A stretch of DNA of 63,710 nt from Pseudomonadota bacterium. GTDB lineage: Bacteria > Desulfobacterota > SM23-61. Positions 16,272 through 25,954 of the stretch are shown piece after piece. Both the position numbers and the translations under genes were made by a program. Position 1 is the first letter of the stretch; every line of letters begins with the position of its first letter. Under the pieces are notes generated by a model that was not told the origin of the DNA, made no database searches, and saw only the letters and a list, made by a program, of their open reading frames with translations. Where the stretch lies: contig JAHJQK010000098.1 in NCBI GenBank assembly GCA_018819135.1, forward strand, positions 1-63,710, in the 5' to 3' direction.

Positions 16272-16916
16272 CTAAACGTAGTTGGCAAGGTCAAGGAACC
16301 CGGTGAGAACAGCCGTGGGTTGAGCCTTCTCCAAATCTTCCCTGGCGGTATTTCCCGTCGGCACGGCGTAAACTTTCATCTCCGCATTTTTAGCGGTTTG
16401 GATGTCGATTACGGAATCACCGACAAAGACGGTAACATCCTTTTTTAACCCCATTTTCTCCATGGCGAAAAAAAGCATTTCCGGGTGAGGCTTGTTTTGC
16501 GGGACATCCCCATCTCCCACGATGACCGCAAAAAGTTTCTTCATGCCAAAATGCTCAAAGATCGCCCGAGAGAAACGGCCGAGTTTGTTGGTCGCGACCG
16601 CTAACTGGATTCCTCGACCATAGAAAGCTTCCAGGACGGAACGGACATCCGGCAGGAGATGGGTATGGTCCCGAAAAATTTCTTCATATTTCTTTCGGAA
16701 TAAGATAAGGGCCTGGGGAACCTTTTCTTCGCCTAACAGCTCCCCGAAGGTATGGCTCAATCCCCGCCCAACGACCTTTTTGACTTCGTCGTAAGATAAA
16801 GGGTTAAGCCCCATATTGTTATAAACATGTTGAAAACTAAGGTAAATAGCCTGATAAGAATCTACCAGGGTGCCGTCGAGGTCGAAAATTACACCTTTAA
16901 ATTTTTCTATTTTCAT
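16272..16916 (-). CDS. HAD hydrolase, phosphoglycolate phosphatase-like
   Basis: A 214-residue HAD superfamily protein. Motif I is DLDGTLVDS near residues 12-20, motif II is VATNKLG, motif III Lys lies in NKPHPEM, and motif IV is FVGDSVIDIQ. A helical C1 cap domain sits between motifs I and II. Gph-like enzymes dephosphorylate 2-phosphoglycolate formed during DNA repair, but close paralogues act on other sugar phosphates or PPi. Its ATG overlaps the stop of the PHP gene by 4 bases, so the two are translationally coupled. Confidence 0.85.
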   Translation of the reverse strand: MKIEKFKGVIFDLDGTLVDSYQAIYLSFQHVYNNMGLNPLSYDEVKKVVGRGLSHTFGELLGEEKVPQALILFRKKYEEIFRDHTHLLPDVRSVLEAFYGRGIQLAVATNKLGRFSRAIFEHFGMKKLFAVIVGDGDVPQNKPHPEMLFFAMEKMGLKKDVTVFVGDSVIDIQTAKNAEMKVYAVPTGNTAREDLEKAQPTAVLTGFLDLANYV

Positions 16917-17785
16917 CGATTTTCCTTTCGATGTTTTTTTAGTTGGTCAAGTAATTGGTAGTGATTGCCGGCAACCTCGCCGAGCTCCACGTCCGGCTTA
17001 ATTCTTTTCCCGTGGAAGTCCGATCCTGCGGTGATGAGAAGGTTGTGTTTCAGCGCAAAGATTCTGAACGCTTCTTGTTCCTGGGCATTATGATAGGGGG
17101 AATAAACCTCTAAACCTTCCAGACCGTTCTCGACCAGTTGCTTCAGGTTTTCCTCTTCGGTATCCGAGGGGTGAGCGAGGACGGCTATGCCCCCCAAATC
17201 TTTTATTTTGCGGATGGCGTCGATGGTATAAATATCTTCCATATGGACGAAAGCAGGCTTCCCTCCCCGCAGGTAATCACGGTAAAAATTGACGTAAGGA
17301 GAATTAGATCTCTGGCCGTCAATATAAGGTTTTAGGCGCAGGTCAGACAGATTTTCTTTCCGGCTGAGGATGGCTTGCAGGAAGGACATCCCCGTGGGAA
17401 TGCGGTCCGCAGAGAATTTACCCAGGTCATTCCAATCGAAAATAAATCCCAATTCGTTCAATTTTAAGACCCTTTTCTCCGCCTGTTCTTTCTTCTTCTG
17501 ATGAATGGATTTCAGCCAATCTCTCAAGGCCTGATGACGGGGTTGGATATAGAAGGTGAGCAGGTGGAGGTCGAGGCCATTATGAAAGGTGTTGAGTTCC
17601 ATGCAGGGGATAAGTTCTATGCCGAATTCCCCCGCCAATCGTAACCCCTCCTCAACATTCGCCACCGAGTTGTGATCAGCAAAAGCGATCGCCCTCAATC
17701 CCTTTTCCCGGGCCATCGCGAAAATCTCTCGGGGAGAGTGCTGCCCGTCGGAAGAAGCATTGGTATGAATGTGCAGGTCAATCAT
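16913..17785 (-). CDS. PHP-domain phosphoesterase
   Basis: A 290-residue PHP-family metal-dependent phosphoesterase (YciV/RnaAM-like). Metal-binding motifs are DLHIHTNASSDGQ at residues 3-15, AFADHNSV near 55, ELNTFHNGLDLHLL near 84, LAHPSD near 208 and the terminal AGSDFHG. E. coli RnaAM removes nucleotides from RNA 5' ends and its relatives hydrolyse pAp; which substrate applies here is undecided. It is coupled by overlap to the HAD phosphatase, suggesting a shared nucleotide or sugar-phosphate clean-up role. Confidence 0.85.
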   Translation of the reverse strand: MIDLHIHTNASSDGQHSPREIFAMAREKGLRAIAFADHNSVANVEEGLRLAGEFGIELIPCMELNTFHNGLDLHLLTFYIQPRHQALRDWLKSIHQKKKEQAEKRVLKLNELGFIFDWNDLGKFSADRIPTGMSFLQAILSRKENLSDLRLKPYIDGQRSNSPYVNFYRDYLRGGKPAFVHMEDIYTIDAIRKIKDLGGIAVLAHPSDTEEENLKQLVENGLEGLEVYSPYHNAQEQEAFRIFALKHNLLITAGSDFHGKRIKPDVELGEVAGNHYQLLDQLKKHRKENR

Positions 17786-17813
17786 TAATTTAACTTACCT
17801 TCCCCCGACACCC

Positions 17814-18198
17814 TTAATGAGCTGGTTCTTGGATGATCCGCCTAACCCAAAAATACACGATGAACAGCAAAACGGACATGAAAATAAAAAGAGGGCGGAT
17901 ACCGAGCGAGGCGGCCAAAAACCCTCCAGAGACCGGGCCGACAACTAACCGCCCCTGTCGTTAGCGAGGTTTGGAGCACTCCCATGGCATACCCCATCTT
18001 TTCCCGGGGAGTGGTGGTGGCTACGATCGCCAGGGTGGCGGCAATAAAACCGGAAACTCCACCCTGGATAAGGCGAAGGATAAAGAGCTGCTCAACAGTA
18101 TTGGCAAAGGCCATTAGAAAAGCCGATGCGGCGTAGCCGGCCAGCGCCCGGATCAGCATGGCCCGCCGGCCGTAAAGGTTTCGTTTCCAGGGTTCCAC
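17814..18198 (-). pseudogene. MFS transporter fragment, frameshifted
   Basis: The frame begins mid-protein (LYGRRAMLIRALAGYAASAF, in the loop after helix 2) and continues through FILRLIQGGVSGFIAATLAI and MGVLQTSLTTGAV. An extra base near 17945 then breaks it; the homologous continuation (VGPVSGGFLAASLGIRPLFI to a TAA at 17814-17816) is in another frame. Helices 1-2 and 7-12 are absent. It is the middle of a drug-efflux-type MFS protein and is not functional. Confidence 0.75.
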
Positions 18199-18310
18199 GA
18201 ATTACCTTTCACCACTAATGTAAGACACCTCCAAACCCCGGCGTTCTCCGCGGTTTGCTGTTCATCATATATCGATACCGATTCAGGAATACGGAAGAGC
18301 GGGAGGGCCT

Positions 18311-18347
18311 AAAAAAACAGGATGGGGCCCTTGAGTAGGCCCCATCC
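18311..18347 (-). terminator. intrinsic terminator of the NfeD-slipin unit
   Basis: On the minus strand GGATGGGGCC and GGCCCCATCC (10 bp, perfect) enclose an eight-base loop and are followed by TG and seven Ts. It stands 43 bases after the slipin stop. Confidence 0.9.
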
Positions 18348-18390
18348 GATTCATACGCCACTGCTTAGAAGCGGGATTTAGCCCGTTTCT

Positions 18391-19179
18391 TTACTCTAAT
18401 TTCCGCTCGGCCCGCTCCGCCAACTTTAAGAAAGGCTTGATCAGGTCGATGGGGATGGGGAAGATGGTCGTAGAATTTTTATCCGAGGCCACTTCGGTCA
18501 GGGTTTGAAGGTAGCGCAAGGTCAGAGCCATGGGATGGTCCGCGATGATCACCGCGGCGTCTTTCAATCTCTCGGCAGCCTGGTATTCACCTTCGGCGCG
18601 GATAACCTTGGAACGTCGCTCACGCTCGGCCTCAGCCTGTTTGGCCATGGCCCGGCGCATCTCCTCGGGGAGGTCAATGCCTTTCACTTCTACGGCGGTT
18701 ACCTTGACGCCCCATGGATCCGTGTGTTTATCCAGAATTTCCTGAAGCTGGAGGTTGATCTTATCCCGCTGGTAGAGGATATCGTCAAGCTCCACCTGGC
18801 CGCAAACCGAACGAAGGGTCGTTTGGGAGAGCTGAGAGGTTCCATAAAGATAGTTTTCGATCTCAATGATGGCCCGGATGGGATCCATCACCCGGAAGAG
18901 GATGATCGCGTTCACCTTGATCGAGATGTTATCCCGGGTGATGACGTCCTGGGGGGGAACATCCATGGTTACGGTCCGCAAGCTGACCTTGACTAACTTA
19001 TCAATCACCGGGATGAGAAGAATCAGCCCGGGTCCTTTCGGCAGGGGCTTCCCGCCAACAGTGCGCACCCGGCCCAGGCGGAAGATCACGCCCCGCTCGT
19101 ACTCGTTGAGGATACGGATGGCGCTGGCCAGGATCATCAAAACCAGAATCAGCAAAACGGCTAAAGAAATTAAAGACAT
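18391..19179 (-). CDS. slipin (stomatin-like SPFH protein)
   Basis: A 262-residue SPFH/Band 7 protein. An N-terminal membrane hairpin or helix (residues about 4-22) is followed by [14 protein letters not shown]. The Band 7 core ([40 protein letters not shown]) and a coiled coil rich in Glu/Ala/Arg ([20 protein letters not shown]) complete it. It forms oligomeric membrane microdomain scaffolds. The upstream partner on the same strand is an NfeD protease, the conserved stomatin-NfeD pairing. The start has AAAGGAGGG upstream. Confidence 0.92.
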   Translation of the reverse strand: MSLISLAVLLILVLMILASAIRILNEYERGVIFRLGRVRTVGGKPLPKGPGLILLIPVIDKLVKVSLRTVTMDVPPQDVITRDNISIKVNAIILFRVMDPIRAIIEIENYLYGTSQLSQTTLRSVCGQVELDDILYQRDKINLQLQEILDKHTDPWGVKVTAVEVKGIDLPEEMRRAMAKQAEAERERRSKVIRAEGEYQAAERLKDAAVIIADHPMALTLRYLQTLTEVASDKNSTTIFPIPIDLIKPFLKLAERAERKLE

Positions 19180-19230
19180 GAGTTTACCCTCCTTTTAATT
19201 TAAATAAATTTAATTGTATTGAAATTTCCT

Positions 19231-19322
19231 TTTGGACACGGATGAACACAGATTTTCTGGATATTAAAAAAAAATCACAGAAAATATATATCTGCGTTTA
19301 TCTGCGCAAATCCGTGTCCCAA
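19231..19322. repeat. dispersed CGCAGAT-type repeat, inverted-repeat form
   Basis: GGACACGGATGAACACAGAT and ATCTGCGCAAATCCGTGTCC form a long imperfect hairpin with AT-rich middle. It sits between nfeD and slipin and may limit read-through between them. Confidence 0.5.
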
Positions 19323-19362
19323 TAAATTTAAAAAAAATTTCCACTGACACTAAACACTCACA

Positions 19363-20661
19363 CTAATTTTTGAGCTTTTCTACCTTCAGTTTAAGGCCTT
19401 CGGTTTTGAGGACTCGAATTTTTTCTCTTGCTTCGATCGCTTCATCAGTATAGGCATTCCAGAATTCGCCATGGATAAAAACTTTGCCTTCGGGATTGAG
19501 TTGGGTTTGGGCCACGCCGATTTCCCCTACCAACCCTTCGGACCCGGTAGCTGGTTTAGCCAACTGAGCTTTGAGGGCCATGGTCACGGCGATGAAGAAG
19601 AAAGCGGCCGTGAACAGTACCGTGGGAATGATTATGGTGAGGGAAGCTCGCAGGGCGGGGATCGGTGATTCGAAGAGCATGATCGAACCCAAAGTGAGAG
19701 AAACTAATCCTCCAATCGTAAGGAGGCCGTAGCTGGCCACTTTGATTTCAGCAACGAAAAGAAAAACTCCTAAAAGAATTAATAACACCCCGGCGTAATT
19801 GACCGGCAAGGTGCGAAAGGCGAAGAAAGCCAGGATCAGAGAAATGCTACCGATCACTCCCGGGAAAATGGCTCCGGGGTTGGAAAGCTCGAAGTACAGA
19901 CCGGCCAGGCCGATCATCATCAAGATGTAGGCGATATTGGGATTGCTCAGAACCGCCAGGAATCTTTGGCGGAAGCCCATCTCCAAAACATTGGTCCTCA
20001 AGCCTTTGGTAGCCAACTTGATCTTTCCCCGCGGCTTCTCTATAGTTTTACCGTCGATTTTTTCTAAAAGGTCTGTCAGGTCTTTGGCGATGAGATCGAT
20101 GATTTTGATTTTTAGAGCTTCCTTCTCGGTGATAGAAACACTCTCACGCACGGCTTGCTCAGCCCATTTTGCGTTCCGCCCTTTCTTTTCGGCGATCGAT
20201 TGGATATAGGCCACCGCATCGTTGACGACCTTTTCGGACATCGTCCGGTCCATCTTCCCCCCGCCCACGGCAACCGGATGAGCCGCTCCGATGTTTGTCC
20301 CCGGGGCCATGGCGGCAATATCCGCTGCTATAGTGATAAAAACCCCCGCCGAGGCTGCCCGGGCGCCGCTCGGGGAAACGTAGACGATGATCGGGATGTC
20401 GGCGTTCATGATGTCTTTAACGATGTCGCGCATGGACATGTCCAGACCGCCGGGAGTATCCATCTGGATGACCAGGCATTCCGCCCGGTTCTTGACAGCC
20501 TGTTCGATGGATTTACTGATGAAATCAGCGGTCGCCGGGGTGATGGCATCGTTGATCTTGATGACATCGACTTGTTTTTTTTGGGCGGGCAAGGGCCAGG
20601 GAATGGAGAGGAGGAAAACGCCCAGAAGAAAAAGGATTAAAAATATATACTTTCTTTCCAT
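19363..20661 (-). CDS. nfeD: NfeD-type membrane serine protease
   Basis: The start at 20661 has GGGAG upstream and yields a 432-residue protein with signal/anchor MERKYIFLILFLLGVFLLSI. A ClpP-class protease domain follows: IQMDTPGGLDM, then SPSGARAASAGVFITIAADI with the catalytic Ser in RAASAG and GTNIGAAHPV. Next come a four-helix membrane region (about 240-345) and a C-terminal OB-fold NfeD domain (GLVGEIGVAQTQLNPEGKVF). Long NfeD proteins cleave stomatins such as the one encoded next door. Confidence 0.92.
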   Translation of the reverse strand: MERKYIFLILFLLGVFLLSIPWPLPAQKKQVDVIKINDAITPATADFISKSIEQAVKNRAECLVIQMDTPGGLDMSMRDIVKDIMNADIPIIVYVSPSGARAASAGVFITIAADIAAMAPGTNIGAAHPVAVGGGKMDRTMSEKVVNDAVAYIQSIAEKKGRNAKWAEQAVRESVSITEKEALKIKIIDLIAKDLTDLLEKIDGKTIEKPRGKIKLATKGLRTNVLEMGFRQRFLAVLSNPNIAYILMMIGLAGLYFELSNPGAIFPGVIGSISLILAFFAFRTLPVNYAGVLLILLGVFLFVAEIKVASYGLLTIGGLVSLTLGSIMLFESPIPALRASLTIIIPTVLFTAAFFFIAVTMALKAQLAKPATGSEGLVGEIGVAQTQLNPEGKVFIHGEFWNAYTDEAIEAREKIRVLKTEGLKLKVEKLKN

Positions 20662-20750
20662 TAGATCTCCCTTATTGCGTTGAAAAAATAGCTTCCCAAT
20701 CCCCTCACCCTCCCTCTTGGGAAAAAAGAGCAAGGGGGTTTTTAAACAGT

Positions 20751-21491
20751 TTAATTTTTTTCATACTCCCTTTTTATTTTTTTCATATCCTCCCACACTT
20801 CCCGCTTGCGGTTCGGGTTTCTAAGAAGATAAGCGGGGTGATAAGTGGGCATTAAGGGAATTCCCTGGTATTCGTGAAATTTTCCCCGCAAAGATGAAAT
20901 TTTTTCTTCGGTTTTGAGCAAGGCCTGAGCGGCAAAAGCCCCCAGCGCGCAAATGAGTTTGGGACGAATGACCTGGAGCTGTTTGATGAGAAAGGGTTCA
21001 CAGGCCATGATTTCATCGGGCTCGGGGTTACGATTCTCCGGCGGACGACACTTAATGATGTTTCCGATATAGACCTGTTCTCGGCTGAGCTGAATGGCCT
21101 GGATGATTTTATTAAGCAGTTGCCCGGCCAGGCCGACAAAAGGCTCACCCTGTAGATCTTCATCGCGCCCTGGGGCCTCTCCCACAAATACCAATTTGGC
21201 CTGTGGATTCCCTGTACCAAAAACGATCTGAGTCCGATAAGCATGCAGTTTACAACGACGGCAGTCTCCCAGTTCAGCTATCACCGCTTCAAGGTCAGAC
21301 GGAATGGGAGAGCTTGGCACCACCGGGTGGGAAGATTCCTTTCTCTCCGGGGATACCGAGGATTTAACCCATCCGTCCAAACCGAGATTTTTCTCTTCTT
21401 CCAGATGATACCTCAGACCGGTGACAATCTCCCGTAGTTGGCCCTGGTAACCCAGGCGATCACAATCATTAAGATAAAATTCCGTTTTCAT
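20751..21491 (-). CDS. type 4 uracil-DNA glycosylase
   Basis: A 246-residue protein. Residues from about 68 on form a family 4 [4Fe-4S] [23 protein letters not shown], the active-site motif [38 protein letters not shown] and TYHPAYLLR. The four cluster Cys are C-x2-C (CRRC), the Cys in IIKC and one in MACEPF. It removes uracil from DNA. The about 67-residue N-terminal extension is typical of the longer bacterial forms. Its start overlaps the coaBC stop by 4 bases (ATGA). Confidence 0.92.
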   Translation of the reverse strand: MKTEFYLNDCDRLGYQGQLREIVTGLRYHLEEEKNLGLDGWVKSSVSPERKESSHPVVPSSPIPSDLEAVIAELGDCRRCKLHAYRTQIVFGTGNPQAKLVFVGEAPGRDEDLQGEPFVGLAGQLLNKIIQAIQLSREQVYIGNIIKCRPPENRNPEPDEIMACEPFLIKQLQVIRPKLICALGAFAAQALLKTEEKISSLRGKFHEYQGIPLMPTYHPAYLLRNPNRKREVWEDMKKIKREYEKN

Positions 21492-22684
21492 GATTTCTTA
21501 AGCAGGGCGATGCGGTCGAGGATATAATCGGCCAAGTCCTCTTTGGTCATCAAGGGAAGCTCTTCAACTTTTCCAGAGCGGTCCAGAATTTTGACGATAT
21601 TGGTATCCACCTCGAAACCTGCTCCCGGAAGGGTTACATCGTTGGCCACGATCAAGTCCAGATTTTTTTTCTCCAATTTTTGCCAAGTGCTCTGCAAGAG
21701 GTTTTCCGTTTCCGCGGCAAACCCCACCATAATCCGCGAGTTTTTCTTCTTTCCTGCCTCGGCCAGGATGTCGGGATTGAGTTCCAATTCCAAAACAGTC
21801 GGCAACTTGGATTTTTTTATTTTTTCGGGGGCCTTTTGTTTGGGACGATAGTCGGAAACAGCCGCCGCCATAATAAGGATGGAAGCGCTTTCTAAATGCT
21901 TAAGAACCGCCTCCCGCATCTGGGCCGCAGAACGAACGGCGATATATTTTATTTGGGGAAGAGCCGCAAGAGCGGTCGGGCCGCTGATAAGTGTAACCTC
22001 CGCCCCCCGCCTTCGGGCAGCGCGGGCCAGAGCAAAACCCATCTTGCCGGAGGAGCGGTTTGATAGGAAACGTACAGGGTCGATAAGCTCTTCCGTGGGT
22101 CCGGCTGTGACCAGAATCTTTTCCCCAGAAAAATCTTTGGGGGAAAGGAGGACGCAGATTTCTTCTACAATTGTCGGAGTTTCAGCCAGCCGTCCTTTTC
22201 CTTCATAACCGCAAGCCAACTCTCCTGCCTCAGGGTCGATGAAATGGTACCCTCGTTGACGCAGCTTTTGGATGTTTTCCTGGCAGATGGGATTTTCCCA
22301 CATGTGAACGTTCATGGCCGGGGCCAAAAGAACCGGGGCTTTGGTAGCCATGACAATGGTCGTGAGCAGGTCATCGGCGATTCCCCCGGCAATTTTGCCA
22401 ATAATATTGGCCGTAGCCGGAGCAATAACCAATACTTCCGCTCTATCTGCTAAGGCTATATGGCCGATCTCCGATTCAGCAATCAGGTTGAAAAGTTCGG
22501 TGGTGACCGGGTTTCCGGAGAGAGTCTGGAAGGTAAGGGGAGTGATGAAGGCCTGGGCGTTCCGGGTCATGACTACCTGGACTTCGGCTCCCGCTTTTAC
22601 CAGTTCGCGGACCAGCTCGGCCACTTTATAAGCGGCGATTCCCCCCGTCACACCGAGGACGATTTTTCTACCTTTGAGCATCAT
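21488..22684 (-). CDS. coaBC: bifunctional CoaBC (PPC synthetase/decarboxylase)
   Basis: A 398-residue cytosolic enzyme making 4'-phosphopantetheine from phosphopantothenate and cysteine. The N-terminal flavoprotein decarboxylase (CoaC) shows GVTGGIAAYKVAELV, TANIIGKIAGGIADDLL, the catalytic PAMNVHMWENP motif (Asn) and the substrate-lid Cys in GELACGYEGKGRL. The C-terminal CTP-dependent ligase (CoaB) shows TAGPTEELIDPVRFLSNRSS and the KKSKLPTVLELELNPDIL region. Coupled to the UDG gene. coaD lies 2 kb upstream on the same strand. Confidence 0.95.
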   Translation of the reverse strand: MMLKGRKIVLGVTGGIAAYKVAELVRELVKAGAEVQVVMTRNAQAFITPLTFQTLSGNPVTTELFNLIAESEIGHIALADRAEVLVIAPATANIIGKIAGGIADDLLTTIVMATKAPVLLAPAMNVHMWENPICQENIQKLRQRGYHFIDPEAGELACGYEGKGRLAETPTIVEEICVLLSPKDFSGEKILVTAGPTEELIDPVRFLSNRSSGKMGFALARAARRRGAEVTLISGPTALAALPQIKYIAVRSAAQMREAVLKHLESASILIMAAAVSDYRPKQKAPEKIKKSKLPTVLELELNPDILAEAGKKKNSRIMVGFAAETENLLQSTWQKLEKKNLDLIVANDVTLPGAGFEVDTNIVKILDRSGKVEELPLMTKEDLADYILDRIALLKKS

Positions 22685-22854
22685 AAGCGTTTAAGGCAGC
22701 CCTTCTTCTCCTTGTCTTTTCCATTGCTCTCTCTTTGAAAGATGTTATAAATTTATAACAGGAAAATTTTTAAGTGTCAAGAAATTAAAGGGTTTTAGGA
22801 AAAGGAAGAATTGAGGATTTCAGAAATACGGAATTATTTAGGGGAGGTTTAGAA

Positions 22855-23322
22855 ATGAAAGGAAAAGAGATTCTCTGCCCTCAATGTGGGGCCGTGATCC
22901 AAAGATACGTCAATCCTGTTCCAACAGTTGATATTATTATTGAAGTAGAATCAGAAACCGGGGAAAAGGGAATTATTTTAATCTTAAGGAAGAACGAACC
23001 GAGGGCCTGGGCTTTACCGGGGGGGTTCGTAGATTACGGAGAAACTTTGGAAGAAGCCGCCATGAGAGAGGCCAAAGAGGAGACGGGTTTAGCGGTAGAA
23101 GCCGTGTCTCAACTGCATACCTATTCAGATCCGCAACGGGACACCCGGCAGCATACCATTTCTACGGTTTTCACTGCCCAGGCCAGGGGACTGCCCCAGC
23201 CAGGGGATGATGCGGTACGCACGGGGGTTTTTACCGAAAAAAACCTTCCTTTGACCTTAGCTTTCGATCACGAAAAAATTCTGCAGGATTATTTCGCCAC
23301 GAAGAAAAAACGGTGGCGGTAA
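22855..23322 (+). CDS. Nudix hydrolase
   Basis: A 155-residue Nudix protein with the full Nudix box beginning [20 protein letters not shown] and ending ETGL near residues 60-85. N-terminal [11 protein letters not shown] hints at a single CxxC, as in some ADP-ribose or NUDT-like enzymes. GGGGAGG precedes the start. The substrate (ADP-ribose, nucleotide sugars or others) is not predictable. It is a lone plus-strand gene among minus-strand genes, convergent with the aminotransferase gene. Confidence 0.88.
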   Translation: MKGKEILCPQCGAVIQRYVNPVPTVDIIIEVESETGEKGIILILRKNEPRAWALPGGFVDYGETLEEAAMREAKEETGLAVEAVSQLHTYSDPQRDTRQHTISTVFTAQARGLPQPGDDAVRTGVFTEKNLPLTLAFDHEKILQDYFATKKKRWR

Positions 23323-23326
23323 ATTT

Positions 23327-24520
23327 TTATACCAATTTTTTTAAAGCTTCCTGGATCTGGTCCATTCCTTTTCCGATGTTTTCCATGGAAGTGGCATAGG
23401 AGAAGCGGATGTACTTGTCGTCCCCAAAGCTGCTGCCGGCGACCACAGCCACCTTGGCTTCTTCCAAAATGAAACCCGTTACGTCCGAAGAATTGGAAAC
23501 CTTCTTTTCCCCCCACTTTTTCCCGAAGAGGCCGGTGACGTTGGGAAAAACATAGAAGGCCCCTTTGGGCAGGGAACAAGTGATTCCGGGCATAGCATTC
23601 AAGCGCTGGACGATATATTTCCGCCGGCGGTCAAACTCGGCAATCATTTTTTTTACCGAATCCTGAGGGCCGGCCAGGGCTTCAACGGCAGCTTTCTGGC
23701 AAAAAGAAACCGGATTGGAGACATTCTGGGTTTGAATCTTGTCCATGGCGGCCATGATTTCCGCAGAGCCTGCGGCATAGCCGATCCGCCAGCCCGTCAT
23801 GGAGTAAGTCTTGGAGACCCCGTTTACCACCACGGTCTGATCCTGGATTTCCTTTCCCAAAGAGGCAATACTGGTGAAGACCGTCCCGTCATAGACGAAT
23901 TTTTCATAAATGTCATCGGCAATGATCAGGATTTTTTTCTGAAGCAGGACTTCGGCCAAGGCTTTTAATTCATCAGCCGTATAAGTGGCTCCCGTGGGAT
24001 TACAGGGGCTGTTTAGGATGATGGCCTTGGTGCGGGGGGTGAGGGCCGACTTGAGCTGCTGTACGGACATCTTAAACTCCTGCTGTTCCGAGGTAGGAAT
24101 GACGACCGGAGTGGCGTCCATTAACAGGATGATATCCGTATAAGAGACCCAGTAAGGCGCGGGAACAATGACCTCATCGCCGGCCTGGAAGAGCGCCTGA
24201 GCAAGGTTGTAAATGATGAGCTTGGCTCCGGCTGAGGCAAAAACCTGGGAACGGTCATAGGTCAGGTGATTATCTATCTTGAATTTCTGAATAATGGCAT
24301 CCTTAAGGTCGGGAAATCCTGCTGCGGGGGTATATTTGGTAATTCCTTCCCGGATGGCCTTGTAGGCGGCTTCCTTGATATTATCCGGGGTATCAAAATC
24401 CGGCTCTCCCTGGGCGAAACTGATGACTTGGATACCTTGCGCCCGCATGGCATTGGCTTTGGCGGCAGCTGCAAAAGTGGGGGAGGGCTTGATCCGATCG
24501 ACCCTTTCAGCGAGTTTCAT
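23327..24520 (-). CDS. class I aminotransferase (aspartate/aromatic type)
   Basis: A 397-residue PLP enzyme of fold type I, subgroup I-gamma. The start at 24520 (GGAG upstream, MKLAERVDRIKPSPT) drops a 25-codon upstream extension. Key motifs are ISFAQGEPDFDTPDNIKEAA, PCNPTG, the PLP-Lys motif VSKTYSMTGWRIGYAAG and RFSYATS with the substrate Arg. It probably converts aspartate and 2-oxoglutarate; an aromatic or prephenate specificity cannot be excluded. Confidence 0.9.
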   Translation of the reverse strand: MKLAERVDRIKPSPTFAAAAKANAMRAQGIQVISFAQGEPDFDTPDNIKEAAYKAIREGITKYTPAAGFPDLKDAIIQKFKIDNHLTYDRSQVFASAGAKLIIYNLAQALFQAGDEVIVPAPYWVSYTDIILLMDATPVVIPTSEQQEFKMSVQQLKSALTPRTKAIILNSPCNPTGATYTADELKALAEVLLQKKILIIADDIYEKFVYDGTVFTSIASLGKEIQDQTVVVNGVSKTYSMTGWRIGYAAGSAEIMAAMDKIQTQNVSNPVSFCQKAAVEALAGPQDSVKKMIAEFDRRRKYIVQRLNAMPGITCSLPKGAFYVFPNVTGLFGKKWGEKKVSNSSDVTGFILEEAKVAVVAGSSFGDDKYIRFSYATSMENIGKGMDQIQEALKKLV

Positions 24521-24554
24521 AGGCCACTCCTTTCGAGTGAATAAAATGACATTC

Positions 24555-24659
24555 GCCACAGAGGACACAGAGGTCACCGAGTGAAAACAAAACAAAGATA
24601 GAAAACCTGCTTTTGTCTTTTTTATTTTTAATACTCTGTGTTCTCTGTGTCCTCTGTGG
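24555..24659. repeat. CACAGAGGACACAGAG inverted repeat
   Basis: CCACAGAGGACACAGAG and CTCTGTGTCCTCTGTGG are near-perfect complements about 70 bases apart. A related single arm occurs near 12475-12492 and a weaker one near 38740-38768. It lies between coaD and the aminotransferase gene. Confidence 0.6.
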
Positions 24660-24671
24660 CTAATTAAGTTT

Positions 24672-25172
24672 TTACGGAACGTTTCGGTATAAAGGAAATT
24701 TTTCCTTCAATCGCTGGTGGACGATTTCGGGTACTAAACCCCGGACGGAGCCTCCCAGGGAGGCGGCCTCCTTGATGATTTTCGAGCTGGTGTAAAACCA
24801 TTTGAACCCCGTCATCAAAAAGATGGTGTCCACCTTGCGGTTTAATTTTCGGTTCATCAGAGTCATCTGAAATTCATACTCAAAGTCAGAAAGGGCCCGT
24901 AATCCCCGGACGATGACGCTAGCGCCCTGCTTCTCGACGAAATCAACCAGCAACCCTTGAAAAGACGCTACCGTAACCCGTGGATCATTCTTCAAGGCAA
25001 TCTGGATCATCTCCACGCGCTCTTCCACCAAAAAGAGCGCGGCCTTGTTCGGATTGTTGGCCACAGCGACGACAATTTTGTCAAAAAAAACCAAAGCACG
25101 TTCAACCAGGTTTACGTGGCCGTTGGTAATCGGATCGAACGAGCCGGGATAAACAGCGGTTTTTTCCTTCAT
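24672..25172 (-). CDS. coaD: phosphopantetheine adenylyltransferase
   Basis: A 166-residue nucleotidyltransferase that makes dephospho-CoA from 4'-phosphopantetheine and ATP. The nucleotide-binding T/HxGH motif is in YPGSFDPITNGHVNLVERAL. VRGLRALSDFEYEFQMTLMN and FYTSSKIIKEAASLGG (variant of the ISS-x-xVR motif) complete the family pattern. It follows rsmD on the same strand, the usual bacterial order, though a hairpin region separates them. Confidence 0.95.
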   Translation of the reverse strand: MKEKTAVYPGSFDPITNGHVNLVERALVFFDKIVVAVANNPNKAALFLVEERVEMIQIALKNDPRVTVASFQGLLVDFVEKQGASVIVRGLRALSDFEYEFQMTLMNRKLNRKVDTIFLMTGFKWFYTSSKIIKEAASLGGSVRGLVPEIVHQRLKEKFPLYRNVP

Positions 25173-25268
25173 AGGGAAGACCTCTTTGATTCGTTAAATT
25201 TAATGGGACACAGATTTTCGCAGATATATATTTTTTTATTTTTTTTAATATCCAGAAAATCTGTATTT

Positions 25269-25318
25269 ACCCTGTTAGATAGTAAACATCTAACAGGGTG
25301 AATCCCTGTCCAACAGGG
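25269..25318. repeat. tandem hairpins between rsmD and coaD
   Basis: ACCCTGTTAGAT and ATCTAACAGGGT (12-bp perfect arms, 25269-25280 and 25288-25299) enclose AGTAAAC. A second small hairpin (CCCTGT/ACAGGG) follows at 25304-25318, reusing the same word. It may reduce rsmD-to-coaD read-through or be a small palindromic repeat; no T-run is obvious on the minus strand. Confidence 0.6.
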
Positions 25319-25324
25319 GAAATC

Positions 25325-25903
25325 CTATACAATTGAATTAAACTCTGTCGGTTCTTTTTGTAGTTGAAAAAAGGAAACCAGGGTACCCCCATACTTTCGC
25401 GTATCCACGCGCTGTAAATGAGGGATTGAAAAAATATCATTCGTCGGTGCGTGTTCGGCAATGATCAAGGTATCCGAAGAAACGATTGAACTCTTGGCTA
25501 GGATTTTAAGTGTTTTATGGGCTAAACCTTTTCCATAGGGAGGATCCAGAAAGATGAGTTGGAACGATTCTCCTTTAGCTTCTAAGATTTTGATTCCGGC
25601 CATGACCTCGCGCGCCAACACCTGCGCCTGATCCTTTATTTTGCATTCTTCGATATTTTTGCGTAAAGCCGTCAAGGAATGTGCGCTTTCTTCCACAAAT
25701 ACGGCCCGCTTGGCCCCCCGGCTTAGGGCTTCGATACCCAAGGCACCCGTTCCGGCGAAAAGATCTAAAACTTGCTGGCCGGCGATATGATCTTGCAAAA
25801 TGTCGAAGATGGCCTCTTTAACTCGATCGGAAGTAGGCCGGAGGTTCAGCCCCTTCACGGAAAAAAGCCTCTTGCCTTTCCATTGGCCGCTGATGATCCG
25901 CAA
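25325..25903 (-). CDS. rsmD: 16S rRNA (guanine966-N2)-methyltransferase
   Basis: A 192-residue SAM-dependent methyltransferase. N-terminal MRIISGQWKGKRLFSVKG and RPTSDRVKEAIFDIL, SAM motif DLFAGTGALGIEALSRGA and the catalytic FLDPPYGKG motif are diagnostic. The start appears to be TTG at 25901-25903, since the nearby ATG (25913) is out of frame; AGAGGA is upstream. It methylates G966 of 16S rRNA. Confidence 0.93.
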   Translation of the reverse strand: MRIISGQWKGKRLFSVKGLNLRPTSDRVKEAIFDILQDHIAGQQVLDLFAGTGALGIEALSRGAKRAVFVEESAHSLTALRKNIEECKIKDQAQVLAREVMAGIKILEAKGESFQLIFLDPPYGKGLAHKTLKILAKSSIVSSDTLIIAEHAPTNDIFSIPHLQRVDTRKYGGTLVSFFQLQKEPTEFNSIV

Positions 25904-25954
25904 TACGTTTCATTCCTCTAAAGGAGCAGCTATAAATGACGACATAAATCTTAG

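Noticed and set aside
24957..25301. 114-codon plus-strand frame over coaD
   Set aside because: It is a shadow of coaD and reads through the hairpin repeat.
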